Origin: Streptomyces sp. 2114.4
GTDB lineage: Bacteria > Actinomycetota > Actinomycetes > Streptomycetales > Streptomycetaceae
DNA: 64,000 nt
Direction of reading: 5' to 3'
NCBI RefSeq assembly: GCF_900187385.1
Contig: NZ_FYEY01000001.1
Location: 7,874,001 to 7,938,000 of the forward strand
Under the pieces are notes generated by a model. The model was not told the origin of the DNA. It saw only the letters and a program-made list of their open reading frames with translations, and searched no databases. The position numbers and the translations under genes are program-made. This document shows, piece after piece, positions 52,549 to 60,269 of the stretch (the stretch's first letter is position 1; every line of letters begins with the position of its first letter).

Positions 52549-52813
52549 CCGGCGAGCTGAGCGGGGTCGACCTTGCGCGCCAGGCCCTGGTCGCCGTCCG
52601 GGAGGCGACAAGAAGAACGGCGCTACCCGCGCGGCGAAGCCGAAGCGGCGCACCGGCAGGGTCGTTCGACGGGACGGCCGCGAACCGCTTGGGCTCGGCA
52701 CGGCGATCGGCATGGTGATGACCGAGCGCGGCTTGGTCGCCCCGGCCGCCTGCGGCAGCGTCCTCGCCCGGTTGGCGTATGCCTCCAGCGTGGCTCGTTC
52801 GGCACCGAGCTGA
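52545..52813 (+). pseudogene. DUF721 (DciA-like) gene, frameshifted and truncated
   Basis: From GTG 52545 the protein starts VTGELSGVDLARQALVAVRE; after a shift near 52605 another frame continues with KKNGATRAAKPKRRTGRVVR and EPLGLGTAIGMVMTERGLVA, typical of DUF721 proteins that resemble the helicase loader DciA. It ends early at 52813. Two lesions show the gene is dead. Its pairing with the upstream ORF suggests plasmid or integrative-element origin. Confidence 0.6.
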
Positions 52814-52885
52814 TAGCCATCGGCCCTGGGGCCAAATCAGCGGATCGGCTGTGGAGTAAACCCCGGACTGGGACGATGAGTTGAG

Positions 52886-54715
52886 GTGAAGGGGGGCATG
52901 CGGGGTGACAGGCGGCAGATTCAGACGGCCGTCCTCGGCGGCGCGGACTCGGAGGAGCCGTTGATGCTGCCGCTGGAGGCGATCGAGCTGGATGCCTTCC
53001 GCCGTCGGCACCGGCACGACACTTTCTGGTGCGGTCTGCTACTTGGCGGGTGCGGCACCCAGCTGACCACGAAGCTCTACATGGACCGCGTCTGCCACTT
53101 CGCCCACCACCCGGGCCCGGACGATCAGCCCCACATATGCGGCCGCCGCTCCCGTGGCGTCTCGAGCGCCGACCACCTCTACGTGAAGTCCGCGGCCGCC
53201 GCCTGGCTCCGGGAACGAGACGAACAGGCTGAGATCGGCTTCGGCCAGGCGGACGGGGCGCCGATCGGCTCGGTGGTGGACATCGCCTCCCAGGGCTGGT
53301 GGCTGCGCGTCCATCTGGACCAGGCGGTGGAGCCTGTATGGGACGACGACGACATCGAACCGGTACTCGGCGTGTCCGTGCCGATTAACCGGGACACACT
53401 GATCCGCCGCTGGTACGTGCACCGGATCCGGCTGGACAGCGAGGGCACAGCCCGGCGGATCCGTATTGGCACGGAAGCTTTTGCGCGCCCCACCGAGTGG
53501 TTCGCCCTGGACGAGTGCGAGATCGCCGAGCAGGGACTGTCGACGCCGGCGGTGGAGCGGATTGTCCGATCCCGCCGCACGGCCCCTCCATTGCGGTGGT
53601 CAGCGGGCAGAGCCAGAAAGGCACCAGAGCCGGATGCCCGGGCCCAGGTGCTGCTGCGCCGACTGACTGATGCGCGCCGGGTCGACTCTGTGGTCGTGGT
53701 GACGCGGGTGTGCCGCGAGATCGCCGCCTTAGCCGGGGCGAGCCCGGAAGCCCAGGACCAACTGCACGCGGCCGTGCGAGACGCGCAGGTGTGGCTGGAG
53801 AAGCAGGCCGAGGTTCGCCGTGATTTGTTCGCCCGCTTGGATGAGGTGGTGAGCGCACGGAAGACCGCGCCGGTGCGCGAGCTCCTGGTCCGTGTCAACG
53901 CGATCGCTGCACACGACCGCACCGAGGCCGAGGACCAGATCGTCGGCGCCGCTGCGGACTTCCTGTCAGCACAGGCCCGAGGCCAGCACGCCTTGGACGC
54001 GCAGCGGGAAGCCGAAGAGGCCGCGGGAAGGATAGCCGCGACGGCGGCGCTCGCGGCTTCGCACGAGGTGAGCCGAAACCTTCGCGATCTACGCCGGCAG
54101 CCTGCTCGCCACATTTCGGAGGCGACGCTGCGCAGTCAGGTGCAGGCGCTCGTCAAAGCAGCGGCCGAGGCTGGCAGACACATCACCCCATCGCAGAAGC
54201 GGCAGCTCAACCAGTGGAAGAGCCGTGCGGGCATTGGACGAGCCCGCACCTCAGCACCGACTGCGGTGACCCCCGACATGCACACGGCATCGTCAAAAAA
54301 GTCAGCGATCACGATCCCGGTATGGGTGTGGAAGGACCGCTACGGGGGCCTGCACGCGGATATCAACCAGACCCGCCCGGAAGCATCCGTCCTAGACGTG
54401 CCGCTGCCCTTTGACGCGGGACCACTGCAGCGCCTTTACGGCAACCTCACTCGCATGATCGTCGAACAGGAAGCATCTAAAGTCCCTGTGCACACCAACC
54501 GGGCCTCGTTGGCCGTAAGGGTGTGGGAGACGAGCAACGGACAGTTGGATGCCACCCTGACCCGCCGCAAAGGCGCCACTGTGGCGACCCTGCCGTTACC
54601 GGTCGACCTGGAGTGGCTGCGCGAGTGGCATGACAAGGTCGTGGCGCAGATGAAGGACCGCGGCATCGCTCAACAGCCATGGGCGAAGCGGAACCCCGCC
54701 CGGGGCAAGAACTGA
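52886..54715 (+). CDS. CoiA-like putative nuclease with coiled coil and repeated C-terminal domain (609 aa)
   Basis: The start is GTG 52886, or ATG 52898. The N-terminal 150 residues have a zinc-ribbon-like set FWCGLLLGGC, DRVCHFAHH and HICGR (Cys 49, 56, 70, 85 and His 71-75), then ADHLYVK and VVDIASQGWWLRVHLDQ. This order (Cys pair, FAHH, HxxxK, D, xxQ) resembles the CoiA/PD-(D/E)xK nuclease family used in competence and DNA processing. Residues about 270-450 are helical and coiled-coil-like, rich in Ala, Glu and Arg. The last 120 residues contain two similar units (IPVWVWKDRYGGLHADI and LAVRVWETSNGQLDATL). It is intact while all its cargo neighbours are decayed, and lies inside a CRISPR array. 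Nuclease function is inferred. Confidence 0.75.
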   Translation: MKGGMRGDRRQIQTAVLGGADSEEPLMLPLEAIELDAFRRRHRHDTFWCGLLLGGCGTQLTTKLYMDRVCHFAHHPGPDDQPHICGRRSRGVSSADHLYVKSAAAAWLRERDEQAEIGFGQADGAPIGSVVDIASQGWWLRVHLDQAVEPVWDDDDIEPVLGVSVPINRDTLIRRWYVHRIRLDSEGTARRIRIGTEAFARPTEWFALDECEIAEQGLSTPAVERIVRSRRTAPPLRWSAGRARKAPEPDARAQVLLRRLTDARRVDSVVVVTRVCREIAALAGASPEAQDQLHAAVRDAQVWLEKQAEVRRDLFARLDEVVSARKTAPVRELLVRVNAIAAHDRTEAEDQIVGAAADFLSAQARGQHALDAQREAEEAAGRIAATAALAASHEVSRNLRDLRRQPARHISEATLRSQVQALVKAAAEAGRHITPSQKRQLNQWKSRAGIGRARTSAPTAVTPDMHTASSKKSAITIPVWVWKDRYGGLHADINQTRPEASVLDVPLPFDAGPLQRLYGNLTRMIVEQEASKVPVHTNRASLAVRVWETSNGQLDATLTRRKGATVATLPLPVDLEWLREWHDKVVAQMKDRGIAQQPWAKRNPARGKN

Positions 54716-54942
54716 GATAGCGGGCGGCGAGCACAGCACGAACGCGAGGCCTGCGCAAAACTGGCGCACCGAAGCAGCCGCCGCCCTGGTGGCAGTGGAG
54801 CGTCCCGCCCTGGCGAAGCGGCTGGAGCGGCAACCTGCTCCGGTGTTGGCGGCGTGCGGTGCGGCCGTGACGCGCTGCCGCACCGCAATGTCTGCGCCGG
54901 CATCTGGCTAAAGAACTCGCCGTGACCAGTGCGGTGTCCTGA
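54716..54942. other. Cargo 1 right border
   Basis: One plus frame reads NWRTEAAAALVAVERPALAK and RLERQPAPVLAACGAAVTRC, possibly the tail of a lost gene, ending at about 54908. Array C begins 35 bases later. Confidence 0.3.
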
Positions 54943-55641
54943 TGCTCACCTCCGCCTCCGCGGAGAACATGAGCGATGACCGAGCGTTCACGCTGCCGCC
55001 ACCGGCTCACCTCCGCCTCCACGGAGAGCACGATGTCGGCCATCGTCAGGGCCCGCTCGTCAGCGGCTCACCTCCGCCTCCGCGGAGAGCACCTCACCGC
55101 CGAACCCAGTGAGAAGCAGACGCCGGCCCACCTCCGCCTGCGCGGAGAGCACCGGCCATCACCATCCGCCTCCCGATGGGCTGGCGGTTCACCTCCGCCT
55201 CCGCGGAGAGCACTGATGGCGTTCGCCTCCACGTATACGCCGACGAAGGTTCACCTCCGCCAGCGCGGAGAGCACCCTTCATGTCCGTCTCCCCTGCGGT
55301 TGGCGCGCGGTTCACCTCCGCCAGCGCGGAGAGCACACCCGGGCGCCCCGGCCCACCCAGCAGGTTTGGGGTTCACCTCCGCCAGCGCGGAGAGCACCGG
55401 GACCTCAAGGCGCTCGCCCGCGCCCTCGACGGTTCACCTCCGCCAGCGCGGAGAGCACAGGTACGGAGCTGCTTGGCGAACTTGTTGAGGTGGTTCACCT
55501 CCGCCAGCGCGGAGAGCACGCGACCTCGTCGAGCGGATCCTCTCGACGTTCCGGTTCACCTCCGCCAGCGCGGAGAGCACGCCAGGGTGTGCAGGTCGAG
55601 GACGCGCAGGTCCGGTTCACCTCCGCCAGCGCGGAGAGCAC
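54943..55641 (-). CRISPR. CRISPR array C (12 repeats)
   Basis: Repeats end at 54970 (degenerate, GAGAACAT), 55031, 55092, 55152, 55213, 55275, 55336, 55397, 55458, 55519, 55580 and 55641. The seven nearest the leader have the loop GCTG (minus strand CTCCGCGCTGGCGGAG), the others GGAG or GCAG. Spacers are 32-34 bases. The leader follows directly on the right. Confidence 0.95.
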
Positions 55642-55761
55642 CCTTCGCGACCTGCGCCGTTAGGAGCGTTTTGCCAATTCGTGATTCAAGGAACGCCGGT
55701 CATGCACCCGCCTGAATCTATCGGGCAGCTCGACGATGCCGACGCCGGGCAGACCATGATC
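55642..55761 (-). promoter_or_regulatory. CRISPR leader, copy C
   Basis: The first 85 bases match copies A and B closely; past CTGAATCTATCGGG the sequence diverges. It abuts the newest repeat of array C, the longest uniform block, so this is the leader most likely used recently. Confidence 0.8.
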
Positions 55762-56393
55762 GGCTCACCTCCGCAGGCGCGGGGAGCCGACTCGGCTCCT
55801 GGCCGTGCGGGCGGGGTTCGAGGGACCATCCCACGGGCGCGGAGAGCACGCCGGGTCGATGGCCATCACGTCGTAGCGGGCCGGCCCACCTCCGCCTGCG
55901 CGAAGAGCAGCGGCCCGCAGGAAGTCGTACAACCAAACCTCCGGTTCACCTCCGCCTCCGCGGAGAACACGGGCGTACCGCCACGCTGCTGCTGGACGGG
56001 GCGGCCCATCTCCGCCTCCGCAGAGAACACCCGCGACACCTTGCCGGATCTGCCCGACCGTCGGCTCACCTCCGCCTCCCGGGAGCACGACTCGATGCCG
56101 AACAGCGCGGCGGCCCTCGGCGCCCCATCTCCGCCTGCGCGGAGAGCACCGGCCCCACGTAGCAGTCCCGCATGGTGATGTCGGCTCACCTCCGCCTGCA
56201 CGGAGAGCACCCCAGAGCCTCCGCCGGAACACCCCAGAGGGTCGGCTCACCTCCGCCTCCGCGGAGAGCACCGTACGTGCGGCCCGATGTCCTCGACGTA
56301 GAACGGCTCACCTCCGCCTGCGCGGAGAACACGTCTCTATGTGCCCGGAGGTGACCCCCGGAGAAGGCTCACCTCCGCCTGCGCGGAGAGCAC
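55762..56393 (-). CRISPR. CRISPR array D (about 11 repeats, many degenerate)
   Basis: Repeat-like units end at 55789, 55849, 55910, 55970, 56030, 56088, 56149, 56210, 56271, 56332 and 56393. The left ones are badly eroded (for example GGGGAGCCG or GGGAGCAC ends), the right ones nearly intact. A 26-base spacer-like stretch, not a repeat, separates the last one from the leader, so the leader-side repeat is lost. Confidence 0.85.
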
Positions 56394-56419
56394 TCCAACA
56401 GCCCCCACAGCAGGGCGAA

Positions 56420-56540
56420 CTTTCGCGACCTGCGCCGTTAGGAGCGCTTTGCCAATTGGTGATTCAAGGAACGCCAGTCATCCACCCGCCTGAATCTACC
56501 GGGCCACACTGTTCCCCGCAGGCACTAACTGACCAGGATC
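56420..56540 (-). promoter_or_regulatory. CRISPR leader, copy D
   Basis: Starts TTTCGCGACCTGCGCCGTTA and shows several substitutions against A-C (GCTTTGCCAATTGG). It is not directly next to a repeat, unlike the other copies, so it probably no longer supports spacer uptake. Confidence 0.75.
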
Positions 56541-56690
56541 AACCCATCTCCACCTGCACGAAGAGCACATCCTCTGGCCCCGCGTCGTCGGCGACTGCTC
56601 CGGCTCACCTCCGCCTCCGCGGAGAGCACCCGCGGGCTCCTCGTTTCTCTACGCCTGCGGCCGGCTCACCTCCGCCTCCGCGGAGAGCAC
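56541..56690 (-). CRISPR. CRISPR array E (3 repeats)
   Basis: Repeats end at 56568 (degenerate, AAGAGCAC), 56629 and 56690, exactly 61 bases apart. The two right ones have the GGAG loop. The array lies between leaders D and E. Confidence 0.9.
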
Positions 56691-56812
56691 CCCTTCGCGA
56701 CCTGCACCGTTAGAAGCGCTTTGCCAATTCGTGATTCAAGGAACGCCGGTCATCCACCCGCCTGAATCTACCGGGCCCCACGGCCCCTCGCAGGCACTGC
56801 CCGGCCGGGAAC
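56691..56812 (-). promoter_or_regulatory. CRISPR leader, copy E
   Basis: Matches the other leaders with changes such as CTGCACCGTTAGAAGCG. It borders array E on its left and array F on its right. Confidence 0.75.
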
Positions 56813-57170
56813 GACCCACCTCCGCTCGCGCGGCGAGGACAGCTCGGCGAACTGCATGTCCCGCTGCGTGAACGGTTCGCCTCCGCCTGCGCGGAGCGGA
56901 CGTCATCGTCGATCAGTGGTTGCTGGACGAGAACGGTTCACCCCCGCTCGCGCGGCGAGGACAAGCGCCGTGACGGCTACCGCTGCACCATGATCGGTTC
57001 ACCTCCGCTCGCGCGGAGAGCACGTCCGGATATCGCCGCTGACCAGGAATGGCTGCCGGCTCACCTCCGCCTGCGCGGAGAGCACCCGGTAGCGACCGGG
57101 ACGCGCCAATCGACGAGACCGTGGACCGGTTCACGAAGAAGACCGGCGGTTCACCTCCGCTCGCGCGGGT
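56813..57170 (-). CRISPR. CRISPR array F (6 repeats, second repeat family)
   Basis: Repeats end at 56840, 56901, 56962, 57023 and 57085; a sixth at 57148-57170 is cut off. Several are of a different kind: on the minus strand GTCCTCGCCGCGCGAGCGG followed by AGGTG. No leader follows; a toxin-antitoxin block begins instead. Confidence 0.85.
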
Positions 57171-57227
57171 GCGCTGCACGTTTCTGCCCGGCTCATCTTC
57201 CCGGAGGCGCCGCCACTGTAAAGCCTC

Positions 57228-57233
57228 TATAGT
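57228..57233 (+). promoter_or_regulatory. Minus-10 element TATAGT of a leaderless promoter
   Basis: TATAGT ends 6 bases before the ATG of the antitoxin gene. Transcription would start at or next to the ATG, giving a leaderless message. No ribosome site precedes the ATG, in agreement. Confidence 0.6.
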
Positions 57234-57239
57234 CTACCT

Positions 57240-57524
57240 ATGGCCTCGACGACGATCCAGGTACAGCGGGAGACCCGCGATCACCTTGCCGAGCTCGCCA
57301 AGGAGCGCGGCGTGAGCATCGGCCAGCTGGTCGAAGCGCTCGCCGCCCAGCAGCCGACGGCAGCCCAGCGGGCAGAGCGGCTGGCCGCCGACCGGGAGGT
57401 CGTACGCCGCATGATGGGCGTGGACATCCCCGAGGAGGAGTTCGAGCAAGCCCCCGACGTGCTCGGCAACATCTACAAGATCGCCGCTGAGAAAGTCAGG
57501 GCCGCCCGGGGCACCGCAGCGTGA
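57240..57524 (+). CDS. Antitoxin, ribbon-helix-helix type
   Basis: The 94-residue protein starts MASTTIQVQRETRDHLAELA then KERGVSIGQLVEAL, a ribbon-helix-helix DNA-binding start typical of VapB/CopG antitoxins. The C-terminal half (GVDIPEEEFEQAPDVLGNIY) is acidic and would wrap the toxin. Its stop overlaps the toxin GTG by four bases. It should neutralise the toxin and repress the shared promoter. The pair lies within a CRISPR array. Confidence 0.8.
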   Translation: MASTTIQVQRETRDHLAELAKERGVSIGQLVEALAAQQPTAAQRAERLAADREVVRRMMGVDIPEEEFEQAPDVLGNIYKIAAEKVRAARGTAA

Positions 57525-57919
57525 TCATCCTCGACACCAGCGCCGTCAGGGCACTCGCCGGCGGCCACAAAACGCTGAACCTCCTGGCCGGCAACATGGC
57601 AAACACTCCCGGCGAACACCTCAGCATCCCCGCCCTTTGCCTGATGCAGGCCGAATCCGGTGAAGAGAACCTCTCGCAGCGCGTCCTTGCCTTCTCCTCC
57701 GTGGCCGTCGACAGCCTCGACACCATGGCCGCCGTCAGCGTCGGAACCATGATCCGCGACGGCTACGGCGGCCCCGACACCTGCCACGCCCTGTACTGCG
57801 CACTGCCACGCCCCGAGTTTACCGGCATGTCGATCCTGCTGACCGGCAACGAGGACGCCTACCCGCCCGGCGTGGTCACCGTCGACATCGACTCACCCGG
57901 AATGCTGGGCTTCCACTGA
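57521..57919 (+). CDS. PIN-domain toxin (VapC-like)
   Basis: The 132-residue protein starts MIILDTSAVRALAGG, with the first PIN acid (Asp 5), and has further acids in PALCLMQAESGE and GYGGPDTCHALY and a final GNEDAYP. Positions fit a PIN ribonuclease, which cuts tRNA or mRNA when free of antitoxin. The GTG overlaps the antitoxin stop. Length is standard. Sequence drift from textbook VapC is notable (PDTCHA for the usual DAxxAA). Confidence 0.75.
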   Translation: MIILDTSAVRALAGGHKTLNLLAGNMANTPGEHLSIPALCLMQAESGEENLSQRVLAFSSVAVDSLDTMAAVSVGTMIRDGYGGPDTCHALYCALPRPEFTGMSILLTGNEDAYPPGVVTVDIDSPGMLGFH

Positions 57920-58145
57920 CCGGACAACGCCAAGATCGACATATCCGGCGGACCCCCCAGATCGACCACTGGCCACGCGGCGCGGACACGCGGTGCCCGC
58001 CACTGCGCCGCCGAACCAACGTGGCGCTGTGTCGTTTCCACATAGTGGCGCCCCGCCCTGACGAACGGGCGAGAACACGGAACTCGGGACCCGAGGACAC
58101 AGAGTACCGACAGCGATGCCCGAAGTGCCGCCACGCCATGCTTCA
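57920..58145. other. Cargo 2 right border
   Basis: No gene is seen. Short repeats GTGGCGC occur near 58020 and 58046. Array G begins at 58146. Confidence 0.3.
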
Positions 58146-58417
58146 GCTTCACCTCCGCCTGCGCGGAGAAGACGGCTACAACGGCGGGTTCCGCCGCGGC
58201 ATGCGCGGCCCACCTCCGCCGGTGCGGCGAACACGCCGGAGCCCATCCGCAGCTGCTCGGGGACTGCGGTTCACCTCCGCTCGCGCGGAGAGGACCGAAG
58301 CTCCGCGTCCATCCCGAACCCTGGGGCCGTTTCACCTCCGCCTGCGCGGAGAGCACAGCAGTGACCGCTGAGGGACGACTCCCCAGACCGGCCCACCTTC
58401 GCCTCCGCGGAGAGCAC
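58146..58417 (-). CRISPR. CRISPR array G (5 repeats)
   Basis: Repeats end at 58173, 58234, 58295, 58356 and 58417, each 61 bases apart. They mix the two repeat families (AGAAGAC, GAGAGGAC and GAGAGCAC ends), as array F does, so F and G look like halves of one array split by the toxin-antitoxin block. The right end with its leader is cut by an IS5 element end at about 58432. Confidence 0.9.
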
Positions 58418-58441
58418 AGGGTGGGCGCCGCCTTAGACCAT

Positions 58442-58636
58442 GTCCTACGTGGTGAGGCGGTCGTTGGTCTGCGTATGGGGCGGGGTACGTGGAGTTGGAT
58501 TGTTCCGGATGGGCTGTGGGAGATCGCGAAGCCGCTGATCCCTCCGTCAAAGATGCGGCCGCAGGGTGGCGGTACGCAGAACACGCCTGATGAGACGCTG
58601 TTCGCGGCCATCCTCTACGTTCTGGTCAGCGGTTGA
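58442..58636 (+). pseudogene. IS5-family transposase, N-terminal fragment with element end
   Basis: The end GTCCTACGTGGTGAGGCGG (58442-58460) matches 39627. ATG at 58475 starts MGRGTWSWIVPDGLWEIAKP, then GGGTQNTPDETLFAAILYVL and stops after VSG. The rest of the transposase is replaced by an IS1182 remnant. Confidence 0.75.
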
Positions 58637-59990
58637 AGTTCCCCCCTCGGCTTGGACACCTGGACACTGGGACGTGTGAGCCCAGGGAGAGCAGTGCCAG
58701 GGTTTCCACGGCGGGCTGGTCACGCCGCGCGGACAGGTCAGGGTGCGGGCCTGCCAGTCGATGTGGAAGTCCTCTTTGGCGAAACCCGATCGTTCGGAGG
58801 CGCGGGGGTCGTCGCGGACCGGGCGGAGCAGTCTGATGCCCCACTGCTGTTCGGTGCGGTGGATGCTGTCCGGGGTGACGTAGCCACCGTCGACGACGTG
58901 CTCTGTCGGCTGGAAGCCCTGCGTGGTCAGGCCCTGATGGATGCGGTCGAGAGCATCGATGTCCTGTTCCGGCGCCGGCCGGGCCACGACCTGCACGATC
59001 ACGTTCGGGCCAGGGCTGTCGCAGGGTTTCGCACTGGTGGTCGCGGTAGCCGATCCAGTCGCGCTGTCCGGCTGCTGTGACCTTCTGGCTGTAACGGGCC
59101 TCGGGATCATGCGGGGTGACGATCTCTATACTTGACCACGGCACTCGTGCCGAGGCGGGATCAGGCCGGCCGTCTGCCTTGGTCTTGCCGGTGTTCCTCT
59201 GCTCGGTTGCCCGTCGGCTGGCCCGGTCGCGAGTGGACTTCGGTCCACGCCAGCGCAGTTGGCCATCGCCGTCGTACCAGTACTGCTGAACCCAGACCTG
59301 CCGCAGTACCTGCACGGCGGGCAGGTCCCGCAGTCCGGGCGGTGCGTCGTCCCGGTAGACGGCCCGCAGAATGTGCATGCCGTCCTCGCCGACCTTCAGG
59401 ACGTAGGCGATAAGCGCGTCCCCGCCGCGAGGCAGCCGGTCATAACGCACCGGCCGGCCATAGCGGTCTGCCCAGTCCTGGGTGACGAGCCGGGCCAGTC
59501 ATTCCTCGCCGTGCTCCGCGAGTTCCTCCAGCGCGGTCCGCAGGGTATCGGCGACCAACTCTCCCCGGTTCAGGCGACGGACCGCGGCGAGCACATGGGT
59601 GGAGTCCGTCCGCACCCGGGCGCGGCGTTTGACCAGCCCAGCCGCCACAAGATGGTCGACCATCACGGCCAGCAGGCGGTCGGCTCGGTCTCCCTGGGCC
59701 ATCCGGTCCCTGAACTCGCTGAGTACTGAGAAGTCGAACCCCGGATCGTCCAGCTCCAGGCCCAGGCAGTACTTCCAATCAAGGCGGCACCGCACGGCGT
59801 CAGCGGCCTGTCGGTCGGTCAGGTTCTCGCCGTACTGCAGCACGGACACCAACGCGAGCCGGGCCGGCGTCAGCCCCTTTCTCCCGTCAGCCGGATACCA
59901 GTCCGCGAAGTCCTCATCGATGAACAGTTCATCCAGCCGGTCGCGCACCCACATCGTGGCGGTGCCTCGCGGATTGCTCGCCCGAGCCAT
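58637..59990 (-). pseudogene. IS1182-family transposase, inactivated
   Basis: From ATG 59990 the minus strand reads VRDRLDELFIDEDFADWYPA, VLQYGENLTDRQAADAVRCR and RTDSTHVLAAVRRLNRGELV. A TGA at 59499-59501 replaces a likely Trp codon; the frame then continues with RYGRPVRYDRLPRGGDALIA and KVTAAGQRDWIGYRDHQCET. It shifts near 59040 to CDSPGPNVIVQVVARPAPEQ and HVVDGGYVTPDSIHRTEQQW, and ends abruptly. Nonsense, frameshift and truncation together show it is dead. Confidence 0.8.
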
Positions 59991-60269
59991 CCGCACCGTC
60001 AAGGGCGAGACCCCCCGTACCCCGAGCCCATCGCCATAGCGGCCCTCCGACTGCTCGATCCGCCCCGCTCAGACAAGCGCAGCACACCGGCCCCAAGCAA
60101 GGACGGAAGACCGCACAGCTTCACCCCACCGAGCGAAGATCACCAACAGCATCCGGAAGTTGAGCCAGAACCACTAGACATCAACGAAGCCAGATAGCCT
60201 TGGCCGCCGGTGACGTGATCACGCTAACGGGAAGGCACGCGGATGGCGGATATCAACGAGGAGGGGCAG

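Noticed and set aside
52070..52813. 247-residue frame crossing leader B, residual repeats and cargo
   Set aside because: Only its last 65 residues (DUF721 part) are protein-like; the rest is leader and repeat sequence.
54976..57179. Further repeat-derived ORFs such as those with LTSASAEST
   Set aside because: They are the same CRISPR artefact in arrays C to F.
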